Both the position numbers and the translations under genes were made by a program. Shown piece by piece: positions 36,497 through 48,600 of a DNA stretch of 64,000 nucleotides. Below the pieces are notes generated by a model. That model was not told the DNA's origin, did no database searches, and worked only from the letters and a program-made list of their open reading frames with translations. The stretch covers positions 15,709,726 to 15,773,725 of the forward strand of contig NC_063448.1 in the NCBI RefSeq assembly GCF_020379485.1. Reading direction: 5' to 3'. The DNA comes from Brassica napus (Eukaryota > Streptophyta > Magnoliopsida > Brassicales > Brassicaceae). The number at the start of each line of letters is the position of its first letter. Within the stretch, counting starts at the first letter, position 1.

Positions 36497-39400
36497 CTTA
36501 AGAATCCACACTTCAAAACGAAAGAAAGAATCTCTGGATGCTCAAAGGAGGAGGAGGAGGAGGAGACAATCAAATCTTATCCGATTACTCTTCCTTCATC
36601 TCTGCAACTCAAACTGGAACAAAGCGACGGAACCCTAGAATGACGCCGGAAGAGAACCACCTCTCTCTCTCTCTCTGAGCAGGATCCTAGACAGAGAGAT
36701 AAGACTGAACTGTCAAATGAGAAACCGGAGGAGAGAGAGATAAGTTAGTTTGGGGTTCGCAAATAGAGAGATGAAGATTTTTTTTAAAGAAAAAAACTCT
36801 CTGGAATTTCACTACACTGCGCTGCTTGGCGGCGCGTGTAACGCTGGATGTTAGGGGCCGCAGGTTATTTCTTGTTTTGGCATCTTTTGGGAGGCGCGTT
36901 TTGCGGTCACGCGGAGCCAGACGGTAGGTTTATTATTAAATTAAATAAACTTGATTAGTTATCAATTGATTATCCAACTCATATGAGTTAGACCCTTCTT
37001 TATTTTAAAAATCATTTCCCTCAAATGTTTGTTTCTGTTTTGTTTTGGTTTTGTTACAACTTAAAACTAGTAAGAGGTATTTCACCCATAATTAACTCTT
37101 TATACATGTCTGATTATACACTCGGCAACAGGTAAGATTTTTGATTTTTCTAAGAAATGGATGTGACATATGGAAATATTTATTTGTAATTATATTTGTC
37201 TAATCTTCTATGGTTAAATACTTAAATATAGTTGACAAAAAAAACAACACTTAAATATAACATAAAAAAGATTTGCTAATTAATTAGCGGTTTTTAGTAA
37301 CAGTGTTGTTGACTGTGATAATATAATATTTTGATTTGTTTCTGCTCTAGTTTGAGTATTTTCCAATTTAATTAGCTGGTGGATTAAGAAAGACCACCTT
37401 TAAAACTGTATCAACTTGTTAGTTTTTTTTTTCTCTTCTTTTTTCTGTCCTGTCTTCACAAAAAGACTGTGATTGCTGGCTTGCATCAGTGTACAACTTT
37501 TCAGGAATATGTTTTATAACAAAAATGGTCCACATGAAATATATTGATTTAATACTGATAAATTTGAAACCACAACGACGAGGACAATTCAACACAATCA
37601 GAGGGTCATCATCATGTTGGGTTTCATATTCTAATAAACTAGTGATTTTGCCAAATCTTTTGTTGGCCTTTTATCGAGGGTTATGGGTAATATTTATGAT
37701 TGTTTTGTAACAATAATTTTTTAAAGCAATGATATACTTTACCGTCTTTGATTATTTTAGACTGAAACATTGGGGAACTCAATATTTTCAAATTTCAAAA
37801 TGTTACTTTCACTCCAAGAGATCGAGATGCACTACATTATAATTATCAACCAAAACATCGGGATTCCTACTACGAAAATGATTGGAACTGGACTAGGACC
37901 CCTGGTCTGAAGGTCATCACAATAAAACTATCATATGCTTGCGATTGTTGCTAGTTGATGGGTTTGTATCATCGTCATCATACTCAAAACATATTATTCA
38001 TGGGCTTAAATAACAAAAGCCCAATAGTTGAATCGAAACGGCCCAGAACGTTAATCTCCCTAGCGCACTTAATCAAGAGCGACCGCAAATGTGGAAGTAG
38101 CGGGAAAACGGCATATTGAATATCCCGCTGTAAAAGTAAAACGATAGAAAATATATACCCAAATAATATTAATGTATCAAAATATTCTTAAACTAAATAA
38201 GAATTTGAATTATATACCTAAACTCAAAATAATTAGCTAAAACATATCTTGTAACTGACACGTGTCAATCCATTTTAAAATGTATTGATTTATTTTTTTA
38301 AATTATTAACTTTTATTTTTATCATTTTATTTGTTTGTAAAATGGCTCAAATAATTTAAATCATCAAATTGGTCTTATTTATAATTTCAAAATTGGAAAT
38401 AAATTTTAATATATGGTGATATATAAAATAAAATATTTTTTATCAAATAAAATAGATTTAATAATAGAAATATATATATTATTATTTCATATTAAAATAT
38501 TTGATACAATTTTTTTAAAATAAATAGAAAACAACATAAAAACAGTATCATAATTTAAAGCCTAATTTAATCCCACTAAAGCTCTTACAGTTTATAAAAT
38601 AATTTTTATATTTTCTTAGTTTATTTTAATTGCAAATCTTATTATGTGCTTGCGTGATATATATAACATAAATAAAATTAAAAATTTGTAATTTTTGTTT
38701 GTAGTTATCAAAATCAATGTTAATTGCGCTAGGCATAATGAGTGCGCTTGACCCTAACCTAGCGCCGAATCAATTATTCGGTAATTATACGAGAATTAAT
38801 CGGGAAATAGTTTTGGAAACTTTTTGTGTATTATTAATATTACATACTATTTTTGTAACAAAATAAAAATAATGTAATATGGTCTAGTGGTTTTGTGCGA
38901 TATTTTTTTCTTGGGATACTGCGTTCGAAACTATTTTTGGCTAAATAGCCATTCTTTTCTTTTTATTAAGTAAGGATAATATTATTAAAGATCTCTACTG
39001 TAAAATCAAATTTCTAAAGAGTATTTTTAATTATGTTGATTAAAATTTTATAAAGAAAATCTTATATAAATATAAATTGAGTGGTATTTCTTGTAAATAT
39101 TACATATGAGTAAGATTATTTATAATTAATTATCATGTTTTAATAAGGTAGATAACATACTTTGATAACTAAATTAACTAATAATTTGTATATGATAGTT
39201 ATCGAAATTTCTGATAAATAATTAAATTTATTATTTAAATTAAAATCTGGTCAAAAAATTAAAATTGTACTTTTTAAATTAAAATTATAAATACGATAAA
39301 TTTGATTATTTAAGTTATTTAAGGTATATTAACAAAAAAATAGAATTATAGGGACTAAACTATAAAAATTTAAAATAAAAAATAGTCCAAATCATCATAT

Positions 39401-39640
39401 AACCGGCTATAGGCATGTTTTATCTATGTATTATGAGTTTAGGTATGCAATTCAAATTCAGTTTATAAATGTTTTGGCACGTTAATATAGTTTATGTATT
39501 TATTTTCTCCATCTACGTAGTGTGAGATGAATAAAACGTCCCCCCCCCCCCCCCAAGAAGATACAGCGTGTGACGATAATATATTTAATCTAGTGGATAA
39601 TTATAAGTTTTCTATCCCCATACTTCACACGTGATACAAT
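36497..39640. other. ARL1 upstream region and AT-rich intergenic DNA
   Basis: ARL1's leader side has GGA and CT repeats (36546-36680). Beyond ~36950 the DNA is AT-rich with no credible ORF. A tRNA-like word pair (GGTCTAGTGG near 38881 and GCGTTCGAAAC near 38920) suggests a tRNA-derived relic. A run of about 15 C lies at 39540-39554. Confidence 0.4.
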
Positions 39641-39652
39641 ATACATTTACAT

Positions 39653-39835
39653 TTTTTTTTTTTTTTTAACCGCGGGTTTCCGGCGACCGTGGTCAACCGA
39701 CTATTCCCGCGAGACCCACGGCACTCCACGTATTCTTGGGATTTAATCCTAGTCCGGGTGACCAGCGGGACTCGAACTGTGGGTACTGTATTGGGGGTTT
39801 TCCCCTCAAATACCACTAGCCGAAGTCCGCTGGTT
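39653..39835 (-). mobile_element. SINE retrotransposon with 12-bp target duplication
   Basis: Minus-strand element of about 183 bp. Near its 5' end GGCTAGTGGTA resembles a Pol III A box, and 30-40 bases on, AGTTCGAGTCC a B box, so it is tRNA-derived. It ends in an A-run (T-run at 39653-39668 on the plus strand). The direct repeat TACATTTACATT flanks it at 39642-39653 and 39836-39847, a typical SINE target duplication, sharing a base with the A-tail. Not assigned to a named Brassica family. Confidence 0.85.
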
Positions 39836-39847
39836 TACATTTACATT

Positions 39848-40371
39848 ATTGTATATTTATATTCTAACATTTTAATCCAGTCTTAGTGGAAGACAAAACT
39901 ACGTGATTCGTTATGAAAAGTTCCATCCTCCCTTCATCAATGTTTTTGGTCAATTGTAGCAAACAGAATCTCACCAGACCACATGGTCATGATGATCAAC
40001 ACACGTTGTATAAATAATGTAAAGTTCATACTTTTCTGTAATCATCTTTTGTACTTAACTCTCTCTATAAATATATATATACACATGTTCTTTGTTCTTA
40101 TGACTCTTCATTAACAAAGAAATACTGAAACCTATTTTTCTAAGAACTTTGTGTGAAGCAGTGAAGGTCATTTTTACTACATAGTCAACTATCGACACTG
40201 AAATATCATGTCTTATATTTGTTTGATGACAATATTATTTTTATTAATCAATTGAGAAATATAGCATGTAAAAAAGAATAGAGTTATTAAAAACTAGGTA
40301 AAGAAAACGTTCACATTAGCATGTATCTTATAACTCATTATACGCATCACAAGTTGGAGAATTCAAACCAT
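39848..40371. other. Intergenic, no gene seen
   Basis: AT-rich, with TATATATA near 40073-40081. Nothing recognised. Confidence 0.5.
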
Positions 40372-40835
40372 TTACCAATCCTTCATATTTATTTTGAGCG
40401 TTTTAACTGAAAAAAAGAGAACTATACGGTGCATGGTCTTATCAATGAGACCGGTGAGTTGTTCAACTGCCAGTCCGGTGTAGATCAAGCAGCCTGCCAT
40501 TAACACCATCCCAAACCATGTAGGTGTAAGGGTAAACACAGAATAAACGGTCTTGTTCACCTCCTTTTTCCCACAGAAAACATAGTCCTAATTAAATCTT
40601 CAGCTTCTCATTCTATCACCAGTGAGTAGTCGATTCTTTATTGAAAATGAAAGAAAAATAAGTGAGCCATATAATTCAACTCCAAGAAACTTCTTCTTTC
40701 CGTGACCGTAGTTGCTCCCAAGTGGTAGCCGATAAATGTTTTTGATAGATGTCTTATGAATGTCTCCACTGCACCATGTAAATAGTAACATAGTGTGCTA
40801 GGTTTAGGACTAACCCTACATATTTCCATTATCAT
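40372..40835 (-). other. Unrecognised exon-like coding stretches downstream of the WD40 gene
   Basis: Two minus-strand open stretches have better than random composition. 40600-40791 is Lys/Gly-rich, with IYRLPLGSNYGHGKKKFLGV. 40372-40590 contains VNKTVYSVFTLTPTWFGMVL followed by a hydrophobic, membrane-like run and ends at a TTTTTTTCAG-like border. No family is recognised. They could be remnants of a membrane-protein gene or part of an unannotated transcript; chance cannot be excluded. Confidence 0.25.
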
Positions 40836-40901
40836 ATAACAAATTCATAAAGTATATAGACAAATGTAAGAGAGACTACTCAAGGGTCATGACAAAGACT
40901 G

Positions 40902-42134
40902 TTAAACAGCCGAGACCCTTACGTTCCAAACCTTAACAGAAAGATCAAGACTCCCACTATAAACCATACAAGAATAATCAGAATTAGAATCCGAACCGGA
41001 ACCAGAAACCGAGACAGCCAAACACTTAACAGGTTTGGTATGTCCTTCCAAAACCGCTAAACAAGAATAACCATCTTTCTCCAATAACCCTCGCCTCCAA
41101 ACCCTCAAGCTCTTATCGGCTGATCCACTCAACACCAAATCACACGCAACCGCTAAACACATAATCGCTTTCGTGTGCCCTCTTAAAGCTCCCACCACAG
41201 TCATATGTAACTCTTCATCATCATCATCATCTCCGTTGCTTAATCTTTCCCACACAAGAATCGACCTATCACACGCTCCTGAGTAAAGAACCTTCCCGTC
41301 CTCACTAATGGCCAAAGCGTTCACCGCCGAGAGATGTTTCTTTAAAGTGGCGACCAGAGAGTGACTCTTGTCTTTCTTGTTCCATACTTTGATCGTCTTA
41401 TCTCCCGAGCCCGTGTAGCAAAACCCGTCTCTAGACACCACGATGGCGTTGATGGCGTCGTCGTGAGCCTTTTCTATAGACTCCAAGCATTTGAAATCGG
41501 ATGCTCTCCATATCTTGAAACTCCTGTCCCACGAAGCAGAGTAAAGCAGAGAGCCGTCTAGTGACAAGGCCAGAGATGAAACGGCGTCCACGTGGTGAAC
41601 CCACGTGGACTTCTTGTGGCGGCGGACTTCCACGTAGCTTTTCTGACTGAAGAGGCTCGTGAAACGGTCGTTCATCGTCGGAAGAGTCGCCACGCATTTG
41701 TACTTATTACTATCGTCGTTGGTCTTCCATACACGAATCTTGTGATCCTGATGAGCGCTTATCAGCTTGTCTTCAAGTATAACCAACGATTTAACCCCTC
41801 CGCTCCCGGCGGAAACTATGTTACCGGTGGATGAGAACGGTGGTTCACGAGGCCATACACGTATGTCTCCGTTAGAAGAGCCGGTGAAGAGTGATTTCCG
41901 AGAGAGGGCGAGAGAAGAGACGTACGAGGAGTGATCTGTGAGAGTGGCTAGGCACTGGTGCTCGACGGTGGAGCTTTGCAGCGGAGAAGAAAGAGAAGGA
42001 ACTAGTGGGAGACTTGGTTGAGACAGAAGTGATACCGACGTGGATGGTTCTGATTGGTGATGAGTAGATTTCTTTTGACATTCTGATCTTGTTTTATTGC
42101 AAGACAGAGGACAAGAACATGGGAAGAAACTCAT
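40902..42134 (-). CDS. WD40-repeat protein (At1g24130 orthologue)
   Basis: Single-exon gene of 410 aa. A Ser/Cys-rich N-terminus (SFFPCSCPLSCNKTRSECQ, SLPLVPSLSS) precedes about seven WD repeats spread over residues 60-405. Repeat endings are visible as GDIRVWP, HKIRVWK, RSFKIWR, KTIKVWN, RSILVWE, KSLRVWR and LSVKVWN, each after an H...V..L/I core. Seven blades make a closed beta-propeller, a protein-interaction platform; partners are not evident. The subgroup resembles JINGUBANG-like plant WD40 proteins. No signal or membrane segment. The ATG is the first in the frame and its position fits collinearity. Confidence 0.92.
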   Translation of the reverse strand: MSFFPCSCPLSCNKTRSECQKKSTHHQSEPSTSVSLLSQPSLPLVPSLSSPLQSSTVEHQCLATLTDHSSYVSSLALSRKSLFTGSSNGDIRVWPREPPFSSTGNIVSAGSGGVKSLVILEDKLISAHQDHKIRVWKTNDDSNKYKCVATLPTMNDRFTSLFSQKSYVEVRRHKKSTWVHHVDAVSSLALSLDGSLLYSASWDRSFKIWRASDFKCLESIEKAHDDAINAIVVSRDGFCYTGSGDKTIKVWNKKDKSHSLVATLKKHLSAVNALAISEDGKVLYSGACDRSILVWERLSNGDDDDDEELHMTVVGALRGHTKAIMCLAVACDLVLSGSADKSLRVWRRGLLEKDGYSCLAVLEGHTKPVKCLAVSVSGSGSDSNSDYSCMVYSGSLDLSVKVWNVRVSAV

Positions 42135-43499
42135 TGTTATGTTGACTTAGCTGTAGAGCTTTGCTTTGTTTGTTTTGTTGTTTGTCGGGAATGATCGTTT
42201 GATATGCTTTGCTTTATACGACGAAACGTATCCCAAGGTAGGGAGGATTTGGGAATATTAATATACTACTAGGGGCATTGCCTTAGCGTTTGCGCGGAGC
42301 TGTAGACATATTTTTTGTTTCATCTCAATATTTGTTAGGGTTATTGTATCTGTGAATTTTGCGTTTTGGTTTGATCATTGTTTTTTAAGTTTTTTAAGTT
42401 TTTTATTGTTATAGGGTTAGAGTTGTGATGATGTACTGTGTATGCACTGTTCTTCACTCATGAAGGACTAAATTGTGTTAGTAATGTGATTGATATAGTT
42501 CGTGTTGTTGCTTGCTGTGTCACTGAGACTTATTGTTTGTTTGTCTTTTTAATTTGTTACTTGTACTGTTGAGATTACATAAATTATATGAAAGTTGTTG
42601 AGAGTACCTTTTGTTTCTGAATATTTTTTTCTCCAGTTTAGTTGTGTAAGTTGTGTGTATTAAGTAATATTTTTTTATATTCTTATTATGTTGGTTATAT
42701 GTTTTTTACTTTTAAACTTTTTGTTTTTACCGGACCTTTAAAACAAATATATGAAAACTTGTAGAAATAACTATAAAATGAATGACAATTAGTATTTGGG
42801 TCTTAATGGGTTTTAAACGAATATATGTATTTCTCATAAGAAGACAATAGCTTTGGCATGTTGACATTGAGCATATAAGCTATTTTTATAAGATAAGAGG
42901 AGTGAGCAGGTGGAGATGTTGTTGCCGCCTTTGTGTCTGTTGGGATTGTCTCTTGTATCTCCTGGTGTGGCTGTGTTTGTTTCTCTTTTATTTGATGGGT
43001 AATATGTAAACAAAAATCATTGTTAGTTGTATTTATCAGAGTTTGTAACTTACTCTGCTTTTTTGTTTAGGTAATTTCAGTGATCTTGGTTGTCGTCTTC
43101 GTCTTCTTCGTAAGCATCTATGAAAGTAAGTTTGTAAATTGTTAAATATTTGGCTGTGTAGTTTATATTTGTTTAGCTGACTCAATGTATGTGTCGTTGA
43201 GTTTTAGTTGAGTGATTGGTTTGGTATATTTGTTTTGAAGTTTATTTGTAAGATTAGACAAAAAGAGAGGTGATCATTAATGATTCGTCTTTTTTGGGAT
43301 TCTAGTTTTTGGTGTTTTGATTGTTTGGGTTATTGTGGTTTCTTTTAAACAATAAAATAAAGATTTGTGTAAAATTAGATTGATAAGTAAGGAAGATAAA
43401 TAGACGACCACAAATCTTGAGTATGAAATATTTTTGATTATTGATGTTAGCACAATATAGACAGTAATATAAAGGAAATTATGTGTTGATGTTTTCTTA

Positions 43500-44130
43500 C
43501 GGATCAATGAGGAGACAGATAACGACTCGAGTTGTTTCTTTGGTGAGGCCAGAGCCCTGGACAGAACGGATTTGCCCAACCACATCTGTGAGTTTAAATA
43601 TCAGTTATGATATCAAAACATAATATAAACCCAGATGCCATATGATAATATACCTAGGAGTTCTAGGTTTGTGTTCGCAATCACTTGGAGAACAGTCTAA
43701 TCTTGACTGAAGATTGATCTCAGGAGCACCCGTGATGACTTCATCAATAATGGTTAGTGAGATGAAACGAATGAGGAATGTATGATCAATTATCTTATAC
43801 ATGCTTGAGCACCTAGAAACCTCAAAACGATCGACTTTCACAATCGAACCAACTTTCAAAGATGACATGTAATGATTACCACGTCCAACGGGAGTAAACC
43901 CATGAATCACGGAATCTGCAAATAATATTATTCAACAAAGAATCATGAAATAAATTAAAACAATTATGTTAAATAAGTGTTATAGATCGAAGATTAACTT
44001 ACCTTTTCATCAAGGAAGAGAACCGTGATTCCCACAAACTCCATGTCTTTCTTGAAGTTCAGGGAATCCCAGAAGCGAGGAAGCCAGAGGCTATGCTCTG
44101 ACTACTACGACCAAGACGGAGAGATTCAAA
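43500..44130 (-). pseudogene. RPA1-like OB-fold (DUF223) gene fragment
   Basis: Three minus-strand exon-like blocks. About 44005-44100 encodes WLPRFWDSLNFKKDMEFVG then ITVLFLDEK at a GT donor. 43910-43690 encodes SVIHGFTPVGRGNHYMSSLK, VGSIVKVDRFEVSRCSSMYK and DHTFLIRFI...DEVITGAPEINLQ. About 43590-43500 encodes DVVGQIRSVQGSGLTKETTR then VVICLLIDP. This is the N-terminal OB fold of the large crucifer family of RPA70/DUF223 proteins that bind single-stranded DNA. The middle block degenerates after INLQ and the rest of the gene is absent. It may be captured host DNA or the decayed RPA gene some plant Helitrons carry. Confidence 0.7.
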
Positions 44131-44645
44131 GGTTGAGTGACGGACGCCGAGACGCCGGTTTGACGAATTGGAGAGGCAGAGAGAAACATTTCTAGAAGTT
44201 GGTTAAATCTAAGAGGAATCAATGAGTTTTGTGGAGATGCAGATTGGGTTCATCAAAGATGAGAATCATATATATAGGGTTTATATAGGGGCTACAAATC
44301 AGGAATATTTATGATCAAGCGATTTAAGATGTGGACATGAAGAGTTCACCGATGAAAAAATAGATTACGAACACACATGGCGCAACTCTGTAACTCAGTC
44401 TTGTTTGAGACAGTGATGAAAAGAACCCAAACTCATGTTAAACGACAACAGTTTACAATATGAGAAAACTATAATTGTTGCAAACTTGAACTTTTTTTCA
44501 TATAACGTGATGAATCTCATTTAAAAATGAAACCCATAATGCATTTGTAGGTCCGACCCTCAGAGGAAGCCGAAGAAGCAAGAGCTTCCGACCTTCATAA
44601 ATATATATTAGGTTCGACCATCAATGTACAAAGTATCATTTAGCT

Positions 44646-44705
44646 TAGTGGTATAATTGTTGGTGTTTATATCTCAATAATCCGGGTTCGAGCCATACAC
44701 TTGAT
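44646..44705 (+). other. tRNA-like sequence (A- and B-box words)
   Basis: TAGCTTAGTGG (A-box-like) and, about 35 bases on, GGGTTCGAGCC (B-box-like) have tRNA spacing, but stems do not pair well. It may be a tRNA pseudogene or the head of a tRNA-derived repeat, just inside the right end of the candidate Helitron. Confidence 0.35.
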
Positions 44706-44801
44706 ATTTTTTCACACTTTTTAAAAATGGGGTCTACAAAACGCTGACGTGGCGCGCTGAAAAGTGAGCAAAAATTCATCTATTATAATATAGTATTTGA
44801 T

Positions 44802-45409
44802 GTAACTATAAACATTAATAAATGGTGTTAATGGGGAATTATATAGAAAGGTTAAAGATAACTAAAATAAAAAGGCTTAGGGTAGCGTAGGGTGGGGGGA
44901 CTTATGAACCATGTGTCGTTAATGTGATAGCTTAATGATGTTTTTGTGTTAAATTAATATATCTTTTGTTCCTAACTTCACTTTTTGTTATCATTGTATT
45001 TTTCTTCTAATTTCTACTAAGATTATTTAATGGTATTACTTGAGTTGGGTGATCAAACCCGATGCTTCCAAAAGTTGAGATAAAATTATTATTTTTCGTT
45101 AGTGATTACCATCTTCGACTTGTTCTCAACTTTAAGCAATTCAAGTAATTAAGTTAAATTAATAGTTTGAACTTTACAGCTAAAAACAATTAAATAGTCT
45201 GAACTTTTAAGATACAGAATGGTCAGATTAACGGGGAATATGTGAACCAATATTTTAATTTGTATTGATCATAGTCTTTTTTCTTCCGTCTTTCATAAAT
45301 AAATAACCAAATCAGAAAAACTAATAGTTACTTCGTTTGAATCTGTATTTTAGTTTTTAGTTGTTGTAGTAGCTATCATTTTCATGTTCCTCTCTTCTTG
45401 TCTTGATCA
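44802..45409. other. AT-rich intergenic DNA, no gene seen
   Basis: No ORF or RNA gene recognised between the Helitron and the Copia insertion. Confidence 0.5.
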
Positions 45410-45414
45410 CTTTC

Positions 45415-45594
45415 TGTCAAGAAACCTAGAATAGGGTAATGGTTTTCTTGTATTGATCAAGGTCGAAAGACCAAAGTATATATACATACAACGTTTCCTA
45501 ATATCCGAAGATATGCATATCTAGATTACAGGAATATTAACATATTTGAATATATCCGAATGTATATTAACATATTCGTATATATCCTCTAATA
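45415..45594 (-). repeat. Copia 3' LTR
   Basis: 180 bp, read as identical to the other LTR. On the minus strand it begins TATTAGAGGA (not the usual TG) and ends TTCTTGACA. The polypurine tract GGGGGGG precedes it on the minus strand. Confidence 0.95.
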
Positions 45595-45601
45595 CCCCCC
45601 C

Positions 45602-48600
45602 TCAAGTTGGAGAGTGAAGATCAAGAACTCCCAACTTGGGAAGAAACTCATCAAAACCTTTCCTTCCAAGTGGCTTTGTGAAGATGTCCGCAAGTTGAGA
45701 ATGAGTAGAAACATGTTTGGTGGCAATAACACCTTTGACAATCTCATCTCGGATAAAGTGACAATCGTTCTCAACGTGCTTCGTACGCTCATGAAAGACC
45801 GGGTTAGCAGCCAAGTAAATCGCCGACTTGCTATCGCAATGCAGAGGAATCGGAGAAGTAAAAGTAATGCCAAATGTTCTTAGAAGATTGCGTATCCAGA
45901 GAACCTCCTGAACAGTGGACGACATAGCTCGATATTCAGCTTCACAACTCGAGCGAGACACACAGTCTTGTTTCTGTGTTTTCCAGGAGATGGGTGAGCC
46001 GCCAAGAGTGATAAACCATCCGGTGAGAGAGCGACGTGTAGTTCTACAACCTGACCAATCCGAATCACACCAAACAGATAACTTGAGATCGGTGTTAGCT
46101 CGAAGGAGAATACCCTGGCCTGGATTCCCTTTTAAATACCTCACAACTCGTAAAGCGGCATTCCAGTGAGCAAGTTTAGGCTTCTGCATGAACTGAGCAA
46201 GCAGATGAACCGAGTAAGCAAGGTCTGGACGTGTAACGGCAAGATAAATAATTCGTCCAATAAGTCTTCTATAGGCAGCGACATCAGCAAAGTCCGGGCC
46301 TTTGTCAAGAGCAAGAGTTTGGTTCTGTTCCACCGGAAACCCGACTGGTTTAGCAGCTAGAAGACCGGTTTCTCCGATAATGCCAAGAGCATACTTTCTT
46401 TGACAAAGATAAATTCCAAGAGGACTACGCGCCAGTTCCAGACCGAGAAAATATTTGGAAATACCCAGATCCTTCATATGAAAGCATCGATTCATATATG
46501 CTTTAAATGATGCCAAGAGGGATGAAGAACTCGCTGATACAACAAGATCGTCCACGTAAATAAGAACCTGAGTATACTCTGCACCTCGTTCCATGATGAA
46601 CAGAGAGTAATCTGATAGCGACTGTGTAAAACCGTAGGACACTAACGAAGAAGAAAGTTTCTCGAACCAGCATCGAGGAGCCTGTTTTAAACCATAAAGT
46701 GACTTTTTCAAGAGACAGACCTTGTTTTTATCAGAACCTTTGAACCCTGGTGGAGGACGCATGTAGACTTCTTCTTTTAGATCACCGTGAAGAAACGCAT
46801 TATGGACGTCCATTTGATGAACCTCCCAGTTACGAGATGCTGCGATTTGAAGGAAAGTTCGAACTGTCGTCATCTTGGCAACAGGCGCAAAAGTTTCTTC
46901 ATAATCCTCGCCCTCAACCTGGCTATTTCCACAAACAACCAACCGTGATTTAGGACGTTCTAAAGTCCCATCTGCTCGAAATTTGTATTTAAAAACCCAT
47001 TTGCAGCTGAGAGCATGTTTATCAGGAGGTAAGTCAACAACAACCCAAGTACCATTCTCCTCAAGAGCCACATATTCATTCTTAATCGAGTTGCGCCAAA
47101 TCTCATCTAATATTGCTTGACGATAGGAGGTAGGTTCTTTCAACGATGTGATAGCCGCGAGAAAGTGACGATGGCTTTCAGAAAAACGTGAATAATCAAC
47201 ATAGAATTCAAGTCCGTAAGGAACCTCTGAAGAACGAGACACAAACGGTGTGATGGTTTGTAAGACGTAGTCTTGTAGCTTAGCTGGTATGTTCTTTGCT
47301 CTTAGACCACGCCCAAGCTCTTGTATCGGGGAAGTAGGAGGAGATTGCAAATCTGCCACAGATGGTACTTCTGTAGGCGTAGGTAATGGCTCTATTGCCG
47401 TAGTAGTCTGATCGTTATCTGTGTCAGACGGTTGCTCAGTATTGATATGAATATCGGGTAGGGGAGCGAACTGTTCTGTTTCGACAGTTGCAGGTGTTAA
47501 GACCTCTGCTGTATCTGAATCTGTCGATGAAGAAGGAGCAGTTTCTGTAGGTAAGTTAGAGGACGCGAGCTGTTCTGTTTCGGCAGTGTCGTAAGTAGCA
47601 CGTTGTTCTGTTTCAGGTTCGCGCGAAGTGGAATGCAATGGAGAAATAAGGGCCGGAGAGGCAGGTAAGATCATGACTGGCTCAGATGACTCAGAGAGTA
47701 AGGAGCCATTAGCATACGGGAAATCTGATTCACAGAAGACCACATCTCGAGTGGTAAAAATTTTCTTTGTGTCAGGATCAAATATGCGCCAACCCTTTTG
47801 GCCAGAGGGATATCCAAGAAATACTCCTTTAATACTTCGAGAAGCAAATTTGTCTCCTCTATGGTTCTGATTATGCGCGTAAGCAGTGCAACCAAAGATT
47901 CGTAGATGAGATATCGGTGGGGGTCTTTTGTAAAGCATTTCAAAAGGAGTTTTGCCGCGAAGCACAGCAGTTGGAGTGCGATTAATAAGGTATGCTGCAG
48001 TCAAAATACATTCTCCCCAAAACTCAATAGGGAGAGAAGCCTGAAACCTGAGTGCGCGTGCAACATTGAGAATATGTCTATGTTTTCGTTCTGCTCTACC
48101 ATTTTGTTGTGGAGTGCCCACGCATGAGGTTTCATGTAGTATACCATGCTCTTGTAAATATGTCGATAAGCACATAAATTCGGTTCCGTTGTCGCTACGG
48201 ATCTTGTGAATGCGTGTATCAAACTGAACTTGAACCATAGTAATGAAGTTCTGTAGTGTTTGAGAAACACGTTGCTTAGTAGGTAATAGGTAAAGCCAGA
48301 CACTACGAGAGTAGTCATCAACTAAGGTCAGAAAATATCGTGAACCAGAACGAGAAGTAGTGCGGTAAGGTCCCCATAAATCACAATGCACCATCTCAAA
48401 TATAGATGTAGTATTATTAATGCTGGTTGGAAAAGAACAGCGAGTTTGCTTTGCCCTTATACAAATCTCACAGGGCTTATTTTGAATCATACTATTCGTA
48501 GGTAAAGAAATAGGTAAAAAATCCAAAGCTCTAAAGGAGGGATGTCCGAATCTCTGGTGCCAAACATCTGAAGTCACTGGTTTCTCCTGATGCATTGCGC

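Larger units (their letters stand above)
42268..44801 (-). mobile_element. Candidate Helitron carrying an RPA-like OB-fold fragment
   Basis: On the minus strand the left end has an imperfect GC hairpin (CCGCGCAAACGCTAAGG) and ends CTAGT at 42272-42268. The right end starts TCAAATACTATATTATAATAG at 44801 (TC). TGACGTGGC lies ~50 bp inside (44745-44753), as near the right ends at 10183 and 13491. About 2.5 kb. The only protein-like content is the RPA-like fragment at 43500-44130. No Rep/helicase, so non-autonomous. Boundaries are motif-based. Confidence 0.5.

Noticed and set aside
38878..38932. Possible tRNA gene
   Set aside because: GGTCTAGTGG and GCGTTCGAAAC have box-like words, but no acceptor or anticodon stem pairs; at most a relic.
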